DNA from: Microbacterium sp. T32
GTDB taxonomy: Bacteria; Actinomycetota; Actinomycetes; Actinomycetales; Microbacteriaceae
Assembly: GCF_001619615.1 (NCBI RefSeq)
Contig: NZ_LQQP01000007.1
Coordinates: 1-64,000, forward strand
Direction of reading: 5' to 3'
Length of the DNA stretch: 64,000 bases
This document shows, one piece after another, positions 1-6,980 of this stretch. Below the pieces are notes generated by a model. The model saw only the letters and a list, made by a program, of their open reading frames with translations, did not search any database and was not told the origin of the DNA. Positions within the stretch are counted from its first letter, which is position 1. Each line of letters begins with the position of its first letter. The position numbers and the translations under genes were made by a program.

Positions 1-275
1 GACGGCAGATCGAGGCCGGGTTTCATCAAGACCACGACGTCCGCCGTATCGAGGTCTTCGCTGGTGACTGCACGGGGCACCCGGTCGGTGATGTCCATAC
101 CGAGTTCAGCAACCGTCGCAGCTACGGCGGGGTTCACTTCGCCCGCGGGCGACAGTCCCGCCGATGTCGCGGTGAACCGGTCGCCGGCCAGGTGCTCCAA
201 GAGCGCGGCGCCAAGCTGGGAGCGGCCGGCGTTGTGCTGGCAGATGAACAGGACGGTCGGGGTGGTGTCAGTCAC
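1..275 (-). CDS. arsC: Arsenate reductase, low-molecular-weight phosphatase family (3' end outside window)
   Basis: The first 91 codons are visible, starting at a GTG at 275 and running off the left edge. The N-terminus carries the CX5R phosphatase loop (Cys12 to Arg18, CQHNAGRS) that follows the first beta strand in LMW-PTP-type arsenate reductases. The family reduces arsenate to arsenite in the cytosol through this cysteine with thioredoxin- or mycothiol-linked recycling. It lies 20 bp behind the ArsR-phosphatase fusion gene on the same strand, so the two are probably co-transcribed. Because the C-terminus is missing, the recycling cysteines that would separate the thioredoxin from the mycothiol subtype cannot be seen. 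Confidence 0.85.
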   Translation of the reverse strand, partial: MTDTTPTVLFICQHNAGRSQLGAALLEHLAGDRFTATSAGLSPAGEVNPAVAATVAELGMDITDRVPRAVTSEDLDTADVVVLMKPGLDLP

Positions 276-295
276 GGGTTCTCTTTCTGGGAGGG

Positions 296-970
296 TCAGA
301 TGGCAGCGAGCCGGGGAGCGAGTTCTTTGATGCGGCGTTCCAGCTCGTCGTAGGCGGTGTCGAAGGCGTCGTCGGTGCCGACGCGGACCGGGTCCGGGAT
401 CGACCAGTGCAGATGCCCGGTCACGCCGAGTTCTTCGTGCGCGTTGTCGCACACGGTGACCACGAAGTCCGAACCGGTCAGCACCGTCTTCAGCGCTCGC
501 GGCGCTTTATCGGGAAGGTCGAGCGCGTGACGGTCCGCCGCGGCGATCGCGGCGGGATCGATCCGGTCTGCGGGGTGTGTGCCGCCAGACGCGGCAGGGA
601 TGCTGCTGCGAGTCGACCACAGCGCCGCTGCTAACTGCGATCTGGCCGAGTTCGCCGTGCACACGAACACCACCCGGCTCGCCCGCTCCACGCGACCGGG
701 AGTGAGGCCCTGCAACGCGGTGTCAGTCAGATGGACGTAGCTGCGTCGTTTGTCCGCTTCCGACCGGGACCGGGCCACCATGCCCGCCGCATCCAGCACG
801 TTCAGGTGATGCGCCACCAGGTTTCCCGGCATGCCCAGAGCGGTCTGAATCTCCGATGGCGACAGATCACCGAGCGTCAGGAGGTCAACAATCCGCAGGC
901 GTGACGGGTCGCCCAACGCCGCGTGCCGAGCGGCCCGCGCCTCCACCGTGTCGATTCGTTCAGTGTTCAT
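296..970 (-). CDS. ArsR-type regulator fused to an arsenate reductase/LMW-PTP domain
   Basis: A 224-residue protein with two domains. Residues about 10-85 form an ArsR-family winged helix (LGDPSRLRIVDLL, then a recognition helix near 46-58). Residues about 98-224 form a LMW phosphatase fold with the CX5R loop at Cys104-Arg110 and the late IPDP motif containing the general-acid Asp193. The fusion suggests one polypeptide both represses the ars genes and reduces arsenate, or uses the phosphatase-like domain as the ligand sensor. It is transcribed away from the aquaporin gene, and its ATG lies 7 bases after a -10-like element, so the mRNA is probably leaderless. ArsR-ArsC fusions are known in actinobacteria. 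Which activity dominates cannot be read from sequence. Confidence 0.85.
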   Translation of the reverse strand: MNTERIDTVEARAARHAALGDPSRLRIVDLLTLGDLSPSEIQTALGMPGNLVAHHLNVLDAAGMVARSRSEADKRRSYVHLTDTALQGLTPGRVERASRVVFVCTANSARSQLAAALWSTRSSIPAASGGTHPADRIDPAAIAAADRHALDLPDKAPRALKTVLTGSDFVVTVCDNAHEELGVTGHLHWSIPDPVRVGTDDAFDTAYDELERRIKELAPRLAAI

Positions 971-1018
971 TGATTCAATCTTGACTGATTCACCTTGCTC
1001 GGGTCAAGATGAGCCGAC
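971..1018. promoter_or_regulatory. Overlapping divergent ars promoters and candidate ArsR operator
   Basis: A perfect 8-bp inverted repeat (ATCTTGAC at 978-985 and GTCAAGAT at 1003-1010) supplies both promoters. On the plus strand TTGACT (981-986) and CAAGAT (1005-1010) are 18 bp apart and the aquaporin ATG follows 8 bases later. On the minus strand the same bases read TTGACC, an 18-bp spacer, then CAAGAT, with the regulator ATG 7 bases later. A direct repeat TGATTCA (971-977, 986-992) may be the repressor contact. Both genes would have leaderless mRNAs. This is inferred from sequence only. Confidence 0.6.
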
Positions 1019-1780
1019 ATGAAAACCACCACCCGCTCTCACCCGTCTGCGACTCGGCCGAACGTGCTGCGCCGTGCCGCTGCCGAGTTCGTCGGAACTG
1101 GGCTGCTCGTCGCTGTCGTCGTCGGATCGGGGATCGCCGCGCAGCGGCTCTCCCCGGACGATGTGGGGTTGCAGCTGCTCGAGAACAGCCTGACCACAGC
1201 CCTCGGCCTGACGGTTCTGATCCTGATGCTCGGGCCGGTGTCGGGAGCGCACTTCAACCCCGTGGTGTCGCTTGCGGACTGGCTGCTCGGGCGCCGCGAG
1301 AGAACTGGTCTGCCGCTGCGCGACCTCACCCCGTACCTGGCCGCACAGGTTCTCGGCGGCACCGCCGGAACCCTCCTCGCCGGGGTGATGTTCGACACCG
1401 CGCCCGCGCTCTCCAGCAACGACCGCGCGACCGGCGGGCACCTGGTCGGGGAAGTGGTCGCCACCGCCGGGCTCGTGCTGCTGATCTTCGCCCTCGCCCG
1501 CACCGGGAAAGGCTCGGTGACCGCGGCCGCGGTCGGGGCCTACATCGGAGCCGCGTACTGGTTCACCAGCTCCACATCGTTCGCCAACCCCGCCGTGACC
1601 ATCGCCCGCATGTTCACCGACACGTTCGCCGGCATCGCGCCCGCTGCCGTGGCACCGTTCATCCTCGCCCAGCTCGTCGGCGCCGCTCTCGGGCTCGCGC
1701 TGCTGCTCGTCTTCTACCCGACCGCCGCCCACACCGCAGGCGACGTCGTGGTGCCCACGCAACCCGAAACCACGTCCTGA
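1019..1780 (+). CDS. MIP/aquaglyceroporin family channel of the ars operon
   Basis: A 253-residue integral membrane protein with the two half-pore loops of the aquaporin family: NPV at 80-82 (altered first box) and NPA at 190-192. Several hydrophobic helices surround them. Aquaglyceroporins in ars loci (AqpS type) let arsenite leave the cell down its gradient after arsenate reduction. The gene is divergent from the ArsR-phosphatase fusion and 10 bp upstream of the flavoprotein gene, so these form one arsenic-inducible unit. No ArsB or Acr3 pump is present in the visible part, so this channel may be the arsenite exit here, although a pump gene could lie left of the window. Confidence 0.85.
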   Translation: MKTTTRSHPSATRPNVLRRAAAEFVGTGLLVAVVVGSGIAAQRLSPDDVGLQLLENSLTTALGLTVLILMLGPVSGAHFNPVVSLADWLLGRRERTGLPLRDLTPYLAAQVLGGTAGTLLAGVMFDTAPALSSNDRATGGHLVGEVVATAGLVLLIFALARTGKGSVTAAAVGAYIGAAYWFTSSTSFANPAVTIARMFTDTFAGIAPAAVAPFILAQLVGAALGLALLLVFYPTAAHTAGDVVVPTQPETTS

Positions 1781-1790
1781 AAGGCACACC

Positions 1791-3170
1791 ATGCACCTCG
1801 TAGCGATCGGCGGAAGCGACGCCGGAATCTCCACCGCCCTGCGTGCCCGCGAGCTCGACCCCTCCGTCGACGTCACCGTCGTCGTGGCCGACGCCTACCC
1901 GAACTTCTCCATCTGCGGCATCCCGTACTACTTCTCCCGCGACGTGCAGCCCTGGCAATCCCTCGCCCACCGCACACACGCCGACCTCGAAGCAACCGGC
2001 ATGAACCTGCGCCTGGACACCCTCGCCACCAGCATCGACGTCGGCGGCCACAGACTCACCGTCCGCGACGCCGCCGGTACTGAATCCACGATTGCCTACG
2101 ACGCCCTGATGGTCGGCACCGGAGCATCCCCGTCCACTGCTGGCATCGCCGGGCTCGACCAGGTCGGCCCGGACGACGGCGTGCACCTGCTGCACTCGAT
2201 GGGCGACACCTTCGCGCTGGAGCGCTACCTCGACGAGCACCAGCCTGAAACCGCGATCATCGTCGGCGCAGGCTACGTCGGCCTGGAGATGGCCGAAGCT
2301 CTCACCGTCCGCGGCCTTCACGTCACGCAGCTCCAACGGGGGCCCGAGGTGCTCTCCACCCTCGACCCTGAACTCGGCTCCCTCGTCCGCGACGAACTCA
2401 CCCGCCACGGCGTGGACGTGCTCACCGGAACCCGCATCGAAGCCGTCACCCGCGACGCGGGCCAGCTCACCGTGACCGGCACCCGCGACGGTGACGCTTT
2501 CTCCCGCAGCGCCGACGTCGTGCTCGTGGTCGTGGGTGTGCGCCCCAACACCAGCCTCCTCACCGCGGCCGGCGCAACCACGGGGGCCGGTGGCGCGGTC
2601 GTCGTCGACGAGCACATGCGCACCGGCCTGCCGAACGTGTGGGCAGCCGGAGACGGCGTCGTCACCCACCACCGCCTCCTCGGCGTCACCTACCTGCCCC
2701 TCGGCACCACCTCACACAAGCAAGGCCGGGTCGCCGGAGAGAACGCGATCGGCGGCGACGCCCGATTCGCCGGGAGCCTTGGTACCCAGGTGGTGAAAGT
2801 CTTCGACGTCGTAGCCGCCCGCACCGGCCTCCGTGACCACGAAGCCGCCGCCGCGGACTACGCCCCGCACAGCTACAGCGCCGTTGCGGACGACCACAAG
2901 CGCTACTACCCCGGAGCCACCCCTATCAGCATCCGCATCACCGGAGACACCCGCGACGGCCGCCTCCTCGGCGCGCAGCTCGTCGGCACCCGCGGAGCCG
3001 AAATCTCCAAGCGCGTCGACACCTACGCCACCGCCCTGCACCACCGCATGACCGTCGCCGGAATGAGCGACCTCGACCTCTCGTACACCCCGCCGCTGGG
3101 CTCGCCGTGGGACGCCGTGCAAATGGCGACACAGGCGTGGGAGCGGGAGGTTCGGTCGGTCGTCGTCTAG
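1791..3170 (+). CDS. FAD-dependent pyridine nucleotide-disulfide oxidoreductase, CoA-disulfide reductase-like
   Basis: A 459-residue flavoprotein. The FAD-binding Rossmann fold is at residues 2-20, the NAD(P)-binding fold has GAGYVG at 159-164, a second FAD motif (WAAGDGV) lies around residue 285, and a dimerisation domain covers about 335-450. The single cysteine of SICGIPYY (Cys42) matches the redox-active cysteine of the CoA-disulfide reductase/NADH oxidase group. Related flavoproteins (ArsO/ArsT-like) recur in ars operons, where they may maintain thiol pools or oxidise arsenicals. The substrate is not determined by the sequence. The stop codon overlaps the restored end of the convergent DsbA-like pseudogene. 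Confidence 0.8.
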   Translation: MHLVAIGGSDAGISTALRARELDPSVDVTVVVADAYPNFSICGIPYYFSRDVQPWQSLAHRTHADLEATGMNLRLDTLATSIDVGGHRLTVRDAAGTESTIAYDALMVGTGASPSTAGIAGLDQVGPDDGVHLLHSMGDTFALERYLDEHQPETAIIVGAGYVGLEMAEALTVRGLHVTQLQRGPEVLSTLDPELGSLVRDELTRHGVDVLTGTRIEAVTRDAGQLTVTGTRDGDAFSRSADVVLVVVGVRPNTSLLTAAGATTGAGGAVVVDEHMRTGLPNVWAAGDGVVTHHRLLGVTYLPLGTTSHKQGRVAGENAIGGDARFAGSLGTQVVKVFDVVAARTGLRDHEAAAADYAPHSYSAVADDHKRYYPGATPISIRITGDTRDGRLLGAQLVGTRGAEISKRVDTYATALHHRMTVAGMSDLDLSYTPPLGSPWDAVQMATQAWEREVRSVVV

Positions 3171-3810
3171 CCGCGCAGAGCCGACCCGATCGCTGTATCC
3201 AGGTCGTTCCACCGCTCAATCACGAGCGGTTCGCCATCGACGAAAAAGGTCGGGGTGCTGCCGACCCCCAACGTGCGCCCTTCTCAAAGTCGGAGCGCAC
3301 TCTCTCTTCGGTCATCGGGTCGCTGACCGCTGCGTCGTACGCGGACATGTTGAGCCCGAGCTGCTCGGCGTAGTCCCGGAACACGGCGGCGCGAGATTCC
3401 TGGGCTTCGCCCCACGCTTCTTGTGTCTCGAACAGTCGGTGATACATGTCCTCGAAGCGGCCTTGCCGGGCGGCGGCTTCGGCGGCGACCGCAGCATGGG
3501 TGGCGTTGAAGTGCCCCGGGAGCGGGAAATACCGCACCGCATAGGTGATGCGACCGGCGTACTTCTCGCGCAGCTCCTCGACAACCGGATAGTACGCGCC
3601 GCACGCCTCGCACTCGAAGTCCAGGAACTCCACGACGGTCACGGCATCGGCGCCGCCGTCGTCGAGTACGTGCGAGTCCGATCGGACGACGCTGGCCGAT
3701 GCGGGATCGGGTGCCTGTGCGCGATTGATGAGGAAGTAGACCAGGCCAGCGAGAACGACAACGACCAGAACGGTAGCCGCTGCAATCAGCGGCTTGGCGT
3801 TAGCCCTCAC
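3167..3810 (-). pseudogene. DsbA-family thiol oxidoreductase with a C-terminal frameshift
   Basis: The open frame (3810 to 3220, 196 aa) begins with one membrane anchor (residues 8-28) followed by a thioredoxin fold with a CEAC active site (Cys67, Cys70), as in DsbA proteins acting outside the membrane. The frame derails near 3272-3276. In the frame one base away the expected cis-proline segment (STPTFF) and helical end continue to a TAG at 3167-3169. One missing base therefore removes the cis-Pro loop needed for function. It could be a real lesion or a sequencing error. It sits 3 bp downstream of the CDF gene on the same strand, so it would belong to the metal-resistance operon. Confidence 0.8.
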
Positions 3811-3813
3811 GGC

Positions 3814-4488
3814 TCAATGCTCGTGGTGGACGTGCTCGTGCTCATCCTCCAAAAGCATTCCGACCGAGGTGGCGCAGGCGTCGCCTCTCCACGCCTCGAC
3901 ACCCTCGCGGATCGCGAAGGCGGCGATGATCAGGCCAGCGATCGCGTCGGCCCACCACCAGTCGAACAGGCTGTTGACGACGAGGCCGACGAGCACCGCG
4001 GCGGACAGGTACGTGCAGATGAGGGTCTGCTTGGAGTCGGCAACGGCGGTTGCCGATCCCAGCTCGCGGCCTGCTCGGCGTTCGGCCAGAGACAGGAACG
4101 GCATGATGACGACGCTCAGCGCGGTGAGCACGATGCCGACCGTGGAGTGCTGCACGTCGACCTGACCCATCAGGGCCAGCACCGACGTTGCGGTGACGTA
4201 GGTGGCGAGGGCGAAGAAGGCCACGGCGATGACACGCAACGTGCCTTTCTCCCACCGTTCGGGATCGCGGCGGGTGAACTGCCAGGCGACAGCCGCCGCG
4301 GAAAGAACCTCGATCGTGGAGTCCAGCCCGAAACCGATCAGTGCAGCCGAGGAGGCGACGGTGCCGGCGGTGATTGCGACGACGGCCTCAACGAGGTTGT
4401 AGGCGATCGTTGCGGTGACGATCCACTTGATGCGCTGTTGGAGAGCGTGCCGGCGGTCGTCTGTGGGGCGAGGGCTGGTGGTGGTCAT
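3814..4488 (-). CDS. Cation diffusion facilitator-type heavy-metal exporter
   Basis: A 224-residue membrane protein with about six hydrophobic helices. It has polar motifs typical of the CDF pore: a GLDST segment near 53-57, ADSKQT after the third helix pair, and ADAIAGL in the last helices. The C-terminus is histidine-rich (EHEHVHHEH), a likely metal-binding tail in place of the usual long cytoplasmic domain. CDF transporters export divalent metals using the proton gradient. The start overlaps the upstream ArsR/CmtR-type regulator by 4 bases, so regulator and pump are coupled. The cysteine pattern of the regulator makes Cd/Pb (or Zn) the likely substrate, which is inference. Confidence 0.8.
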   Translation of the reverse strand: MTTTSPRPTDDRRHALQQRIKWIVTATIAYNLVEAVVAITAGTVASSAALIGFGLDSTIEVLSAAAVAWQFTRRDPERWEKGTLRVIAVAFFALATYVTATSVLALMGQVDVQHSTVGIVLTALSVVIMPFLSLAERRAGRELGSATAVADSKQTLICTYLSAAVLVGLVVNSLFDWWWADAIAGLIIAAFAIREGVEAWRGDACATSVGMLLEDEHEHVHHEH

Positions 4489-4829
4489 GCGCAGGTGCAG
4501 CTTTCTCCGGCGCAGCAGCCCGGTTCGACATAGAGCACGACGCGCAGCAGCTCATCGAGGGCGGGAGTGAGGTGCGAGTCAGCGAGGCGGTACCAGGTGC
4601 GTCGACCGTCCGGTACGGCCTCCACGAGCCCGCACCCTCGAAGGCACGCCAACTGGTTCGACATAACCTGTCGTGAGACCCCGAGGGCGTCGGCCAGATC
4701 TGAGGGGTACGCCGGGGCCTCTCGCAGTGCGAGCAGCACGCCAGCTCGCGTCGGGTCGGAGAGAGCGTGGCCGAGGCGGGCGAGCGCAGCGGTGTGCGTC
4801 ACCGAGGCCGTGAGAGTCGCGGAAGGCAT
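4485..4829 (-). CDS. ArsR/SmtB-family metal sensor, CmtR-like
   Basis: A 114-residue winged-helix repressor. The DNA-recognition segment is about residues 42-68 and contains Cys62 and Cys66 (ACLRGCG). This matches the Cys57/Cys61 pair of mycobacterial CmtR, which together with a C-terminal cysteine binds Cd(II) or Pb(II). The tail here is cysteine-rich (Cys105, 106, 111, 113) and would supply the third ligand. It is the first gene of the regulator-CDF pair. A TAATAT -10-like element (4836-4841, minus strand) ends 6 bases before the ATG, so the transcript may be leaderless. Confidence 0.85.
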   Translation of the reverse strand: MPSATLTASVTHTAALARLGHALSDPTRAGVLLALREAPAYPSDLADALGVSRQVMSNQLACLRGCGLVEAVPDGRRTWYRLADSHLTPALDELLRVVLYVEPGCCAGESCTCA

Positions 4830-4835
4830 GCGGCG

Positions 4836-4878
4836 ATATTACACGTTTCCCTGAATTAAGAATCCTGTGTACTCAGGG
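4836..4878 (-). promoter_or_regulatory. Candidate promoter/operator of the CmtR-like regulator
   Basis: On the minus strand TAATAT (4841 to 4836) resembles a -10 box, with no clear -35. A separated inverted repeat CCCTGA (4849-4854) / TCAGGG (4873-4878) lies just upstream and could be the repressor site. Support is weak and purely from sequence pattern. Confidence 0.35.
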
Positions 4879-4967
4879 TTGTGCGAGCCGATCGGTTTTG
4901 GCCCGGTCGCGGCGCCGCGGTGGGCTCGCACCAACCCACTTGTACATTTGCCTCCTCGGGCCGCAGG

Positions 4968-5390
4968 TCAAGGTTCACCTCTCCCGACGAGGTGGCTTCC
5001 ATCTTTGTAACTGCCGCCACGTGGGCGTAGCTGAACCCCTACCTTGATCAGCCGCTGCCGGACGTTGTTGTAGCTGGTGTCGAGACGGGTTGCGATGGCG
5101 GCGATCGGGTGGCCGTGCTCGTACAGCGTTCGTGCGACCTCGACCTGATTGTCCGTGAGTGGCTGGCGGCGCAGTGCCACCCCCTCGTCTCGGAGTAGTC
5201 GGAGGATGCCTGTCTTAGAGAGTCCGTAGGTGTCGCAGAGACTCGGTGTCGTCGCACCCGATTCGTACTCGGCGGCGATTTGCTTGACCAGGGTCGGTTC
5301 GAGACGCCGACGAAGCGATCGACTCACCTGCTCGACCAGTGCAGAGGTGGCGAAATTCGGCGTCAGATCAGCCAATTTCTGCAGTTCCAC
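4968..5390 (-). CDS. Helix-turn-helix protein, intact copy of a duplicated gene
   Basis: A 140-residue protein with two predicted HTH segments: residues about 35-70 (ATTPSLCDTYGLSKTGILRLL) and about 78-112 (LTDNQVEVARTLYEHGH, then the NNVRQRL helix). Such tandem HTH units resemble the DNA-binding parts of serine recombinases and transposases, but no catalytic domain is present. A second copy at 8250-8663 carries a stop codon, and the two lie in 465-bp direct repeats that flank the Rhs fragment. Its role is unknown. Association with mobility or with toxin-cassette exchange is inferred from position. Confidence 0.6.
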   Translation of the reverse strand: MELQKLADLTPNFATSALVEQVSRSLRRRLEPTLVKQIAAEYESGATTPSLCDTYGLSKTGILRLLRDEGVALRRQPLTDNQVEVARTLYEHGHPIAAIATRLDTSYNNVRQRLIKVGVQLRPRGGSYKDGSHLVGRGEP

Positions 5391-5477
5391 CAGGGGCGGC
5401 GGCAGCAGGACCGATTTATTCGAGTAGCGGTGTACCGGCTCTACTTCTGGGACGGGTTAGCTGTCTTACTCGAACAA
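5013..5477. repeat. Long direct repeat, left copy (helix-turn-helix gene and its upstream region)
   Basis: This segment is clearly homologous to 8263-8729 over its full length, including about 90 bp of non-coding DNA upstream of the HTH gene (shared TTTATTCGAGTAG and AGCTGTCTT blocks). The repeats are in the same orientation about 3.25 kb apart and enclose the orphan Rhs tip, the small membrane protein and the LRR-like gene. They have diverged visibly, so the duplication is not recent. Confidence 0.8.
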
Positions 5478-5633
5478 TTCCCATACCGTTGCACGGGTTT
5501 GGGCAGGGCCCCGCAGCTCGCCGAGTCCACCTGTGAATGGCCTTTTGGTCCGGCCGTGTGGCGCACTCCGGGATGGCTTGCTACAAGCTGGGCTCGCGCT
5601 GACGTGGAGCCGTCCGAGCCGCGTGGGGCGTGA
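5391..5633. other. Non-coding stretch between the HTH gene and the Rhs fragment
   Basis: About 240 bp. The first ~87 bp belong to the direct repeat. The rest shows no convincing gene. A TGA at 5631-5633 closes the Rhs reading frame immediately before its first possible start, so any longer rhs gene has been lost. Confidence 0.5.
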
Positions 5634-6443
5634 GTGCGACTTGATCTGCCTGCTGGTGAACCCGGAACACGTCACCTGTCTCGCTACGGGCGAAGGGCTG
5701 CGGTTTCTAAGTCGCGTCAGCCCCTCGCACCTGGGACCCTGGCCATCGGTACGGCCGACGCCGACGACTCAGGCTCGGTCAACGAGACGACCGGGTGGCA
5801 CGACTCCGCTCAGAAGCTCGCCGAAACAGCAGGAACGAGTCTTCTGATCGAAATGGGCGCGCGACTGTACGTACCCGCGCTCGGACGATTCCTGCAGGTG
5901 GACCCCGTCGAGGGCGGCGTCGACAACGACTATGTCTGGCCCACCGACCCCATCGGCCGGAACGACCTCAGCGGCCGTGCTTGGTGGGACGACGTGACCG
6001 CAGGCATTGGAAGCGCTATGGGCGTCGCTGCCAAGTGGGTCTGGGACAACAGGCTAATGCTGGCGCACACCGCTGTGGGTATTGCGGCAGGCGTGCTGAC
6101 CGTGGCGGCGACAGTCGCTGTCTGTGCTGGGACTGTCGCCGTAGGATGCGTGTTCGCCGCCGGAGCTGCATTCGGGCTCTTGACGAATGTGGTACCCCAC
6201 TTCGTCCTGGACCGCGCCATGGGCCACCGGACTACAGCAAGGGAAGCGATTAGCTATGTCGTGGCGGCGCCGATTCGCGGAGCAACTGGCGTGCCGTTGC
6301 GGGAGATCCAACGAAAGGCTCTGAGCGCTGCTATAGATGCGGTGAGGTCAGTCCTTGGGTCGCTTACCGGCGCCGTCAAGTCCGGCGCCAGCGCTGCGTA
6401 CCGCGCGGTACGATCTCTCAAAGGAGGGTGGCGTGCATTTTGA
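5634..6443 (+). CDS. Orphan Rhs C-terminal tip with a hydrophobic toxin-like domain
   Basis: The 269-residue frame opens at a GTG directly after an in-frame stop. Residues about 54-114 match the end of the Rhs core: [13 protein letters not shown] (74-86), then QVDPVEGG and [10 protein letters not shown], which in full proteins precedes a variable toxin. The remaining ~155 residues contain a long glycine/alanine-rich hydrophobic stretch (about 130-190) and an amphipathic basic end, suggesting a membrane-active toxin. The large YD-repeat barrel is absent, so this is a displaced tip rather than a working Rhs protein. The next gene, a small membrane protein, overlaps its stop. The start codon is uncertain and native translation is not assured. 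Confidence 0.65.
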   Translation: MRLDLPAGEPGTRHLSRYGRRAAVSKSRQPLAPGTLAIGTADADDSGSVNETTGWHDSAQKLAETAGTSLLIEMGARLYVPALGRFLQVDPVEGGVDNDYVWPTDPIGRNDLSGRAWWDDVTAGIGSAMGVAAKWVWDNRLMLAHTAVGIAAGVLTVAATVAVCAGTVAVGCVFAAGAAFGLLTNVVPHFVLDRAMGHRTTAREAISYVVAAPIRGATGVPLREIQRKALSAAIDAVRSVLGSLTGAVKSGASAAYRAVRSLKGGWRAF

Positions 6444-6676
6444 GTGACGACTACAAGAAATTCTTCGCGGGTTTCTCCAGGAGACGCGCTCTGTTCTGGT
6501 ACTTCTGCCTAGGCGTGTCTTCGGTCCTACTCACGTTCTACTACTTGGCCGGCAATTACTATTGGATCTGGATCCTTTCGGTACCGCTCATTATGATCCT
6601 TGCAAACGGTGAGTTGATCCGGTTCATGCGCTCGAAGGCCGCCAAACGGGCAGGTGGTCTCGAAGGGCGAGACTGA
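6440..6676 (+). CDS. Small two-helix membrane protein, candidate immunity protein
   Basis: A protein of about 78 residues with two hydrophobic helices (around [21 protein letters not shown] and [16 protein letters not shown]) and a basic C-terminus. A strong Shine-Dalgarno AAGGAGG (6421-6427) sits 12 bases before a TTG at 6440 that overlaps the Rhs-tip stop codon. A GTG at 6428 is in frame but too close to that site, so TTG is preferred. Coupling to the toxin-like tip and the membrane location fit an immunity protein for a pore-forming toxin, which is inference. The gene is visibly less GC-rich than its neighbours, consistent with horizontal origin. Confidence 0.6.
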   Translation: MSDDYKKFFAGFSRRRALFWYFCLGVSSVLLTFYYLAGNYYWIWILSVPLIMILANGELIRFMRSKAAKRAGGLEGRD

Positions 6677-6980
6677 GTCAGCCGAGGCCAATCGGTTTCG
6701 TGTCTACCTGCGCCTAACCACGAGTGCCCGGGCGACAGGGCCGGACTTCCGCACACCTATCCGTGTCCAGATACCTCCCAGGTGGAAGAATTAGCTCGGA
6801 AAGCGCCACTGTCAGCGAAACTGTTTCGGGGGTTCGGGCCACAAGGCTAACCCCTTGCGGCCCACTGGGCCAACCCGGGTCGACAGTTGGCGGATGCCCA
6901 GTATTTCATTTGCTGGGGGCCCTCATGCGAGGAGGCATATTGCCGGGAGGTGGCTTCGGGATGCTCGAGATGATGCTGCG
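6677..6980 (+). other. Gap with a possible toxin-end remnant
   Basis: About 300 bp without a recognisable gene. A plus-strand frame (6724-6984, 86 codons) ends with TGA overlapping the ATG of the next gene (ATGA). Its end (GGILPGGGFGMLEM) could be the tail of a former toxin or spacer peptide. No domain is recognised and codon use is unconvincing, so it is described rather than called. Confidence 0.3.

Noticed and set aside
1004-1876. Long reverse-strand open frame across the aquaporin gene
   Set aside because: It is a GC-driven shadow with no domain and runs opposite a clear aquaporin with conserved NPA boxes.
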